NCBI GenBank assembly: GCA_035772405.1
Contig: JAYKKM010000378.1
Coordinates: 2,618,501-2,682,500 of the forward strand
Source of the DNA: Chrysogorgia sp. JL179-B06
Lineage: Eukaryota > Cnidaria > Anthozoa > Scleralcyonacea > Chrysogorgiidae
DNA: 64,000 nucleotides
Direction: 5' to 3'
Shown here: positions 63,823-64,000 of the stretch, piece after piece
How the letters are laid out: each line of letters starts with the position of its first letter
Numbering within the stretch: the stretch's first letter is position 1
Translations under genes and position numbers: made by a program
Notes under the pieces: generated by a model
What the model saw: the letters and a program-made list of their open reading frames with translations, nothing else
The model's database searches: none
Told to the model about the DNA's origin: nothing

Positions 63823-64000
63823 AGCGAAACCGACCGGTTACCTCCGTAGATAGAAGATAGATAAACTTTATTTAAACGCGCGTTCTGAAGTTCGTTGGCA
63901 TTCGACATTTATATGTTTAGTTCCAAATCTAAAACTGATCACCGAGAAAACAATGACACAATGCGGAACTTCTAATCATCTGAAAGTAAACAGCTGAAAC

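Overview
This is AT-rich animal genomic DNA, probably from an aquatic invertebrate. That is inferred from a spliced fibrinogen-related gene, tRNA-derived SINEs, several kinds of non-LTR and BEL/Pao retroelement debris, foldback MITEs and a complete Polinton/Maverick. The species cannot be fixed from the sequence; a cnidarian or similar invertebrate would fit.

Region 1 (1-24.6 kb) is transposon on transposon. A complete 18,295-bp Polinton lies at 2136-20430. It has identical 178-bp terminal inverted repeats beginning AG and a perfect 6-bp target duplication (GTTTTC). It carries the self-synthesising virus-like set: protein-primed-type family B DNA polymerase, integrase with a chromodomain, packaging ATPase, a double jelly-roll major capsid protein (broken here) and a probable single jelly-roll minor capsid protein. 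It also has a GIY-YIG nuclease, a lectin-like protein, zinc-finger and SAP/AT-hook-like proteins, a candidate ssDNA-binding protein, and many small membrane or coiled-coil proteins. Most genes in the left half read on the minus strand; most in the right half read on the plus strand. Many starts are preceded within a few bases by a TATAATAAA-like box, and blocks of genes end in strong 10-12-bp hairpins, which looks like a virus-style transcription grammar. One small protein carries both PSAP and YPDL, and another begins MGCLSSKD, so a membrane/ESCRT-linked exit route is a testable idea. The major capsid gene is split by a 542-bp inverted copy of the element's own divergent promoter region, giving a chimeric reading frame. 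The Polinton is flanked by two inverted copies of a 2-kb CACTG-ended element (91-2100 and 22102-24064). The right copy is nested in a TTAA-flanked element, which is itself nested in a LINE.

Region 2 (25.2-54.8 kb) is two exons of a host fibrinogen-related domain gene separated by a 29,015-bp intron. The intron is full of repeats: a SINE tandem array split by a solo LTR, (AT)n tracts, a BEL/Pao fragment, LINE fragments, a nearly whole CR1/L2-like LINE with a 2A-like motif, a Penelope-like fragment, a broken DNA transposon with 31-bp terminal repeats, a mariner fragment and a 30-bp minisatellite.

Region 3 (54.8-64 kb) has no gene I can support. It holds tandem and foldback repeats, a 140-bp C-tract, MITEs, an inverted copy of a 2-kb segment also present at 44.8-47.05 kb, and a terminal minisatellite.
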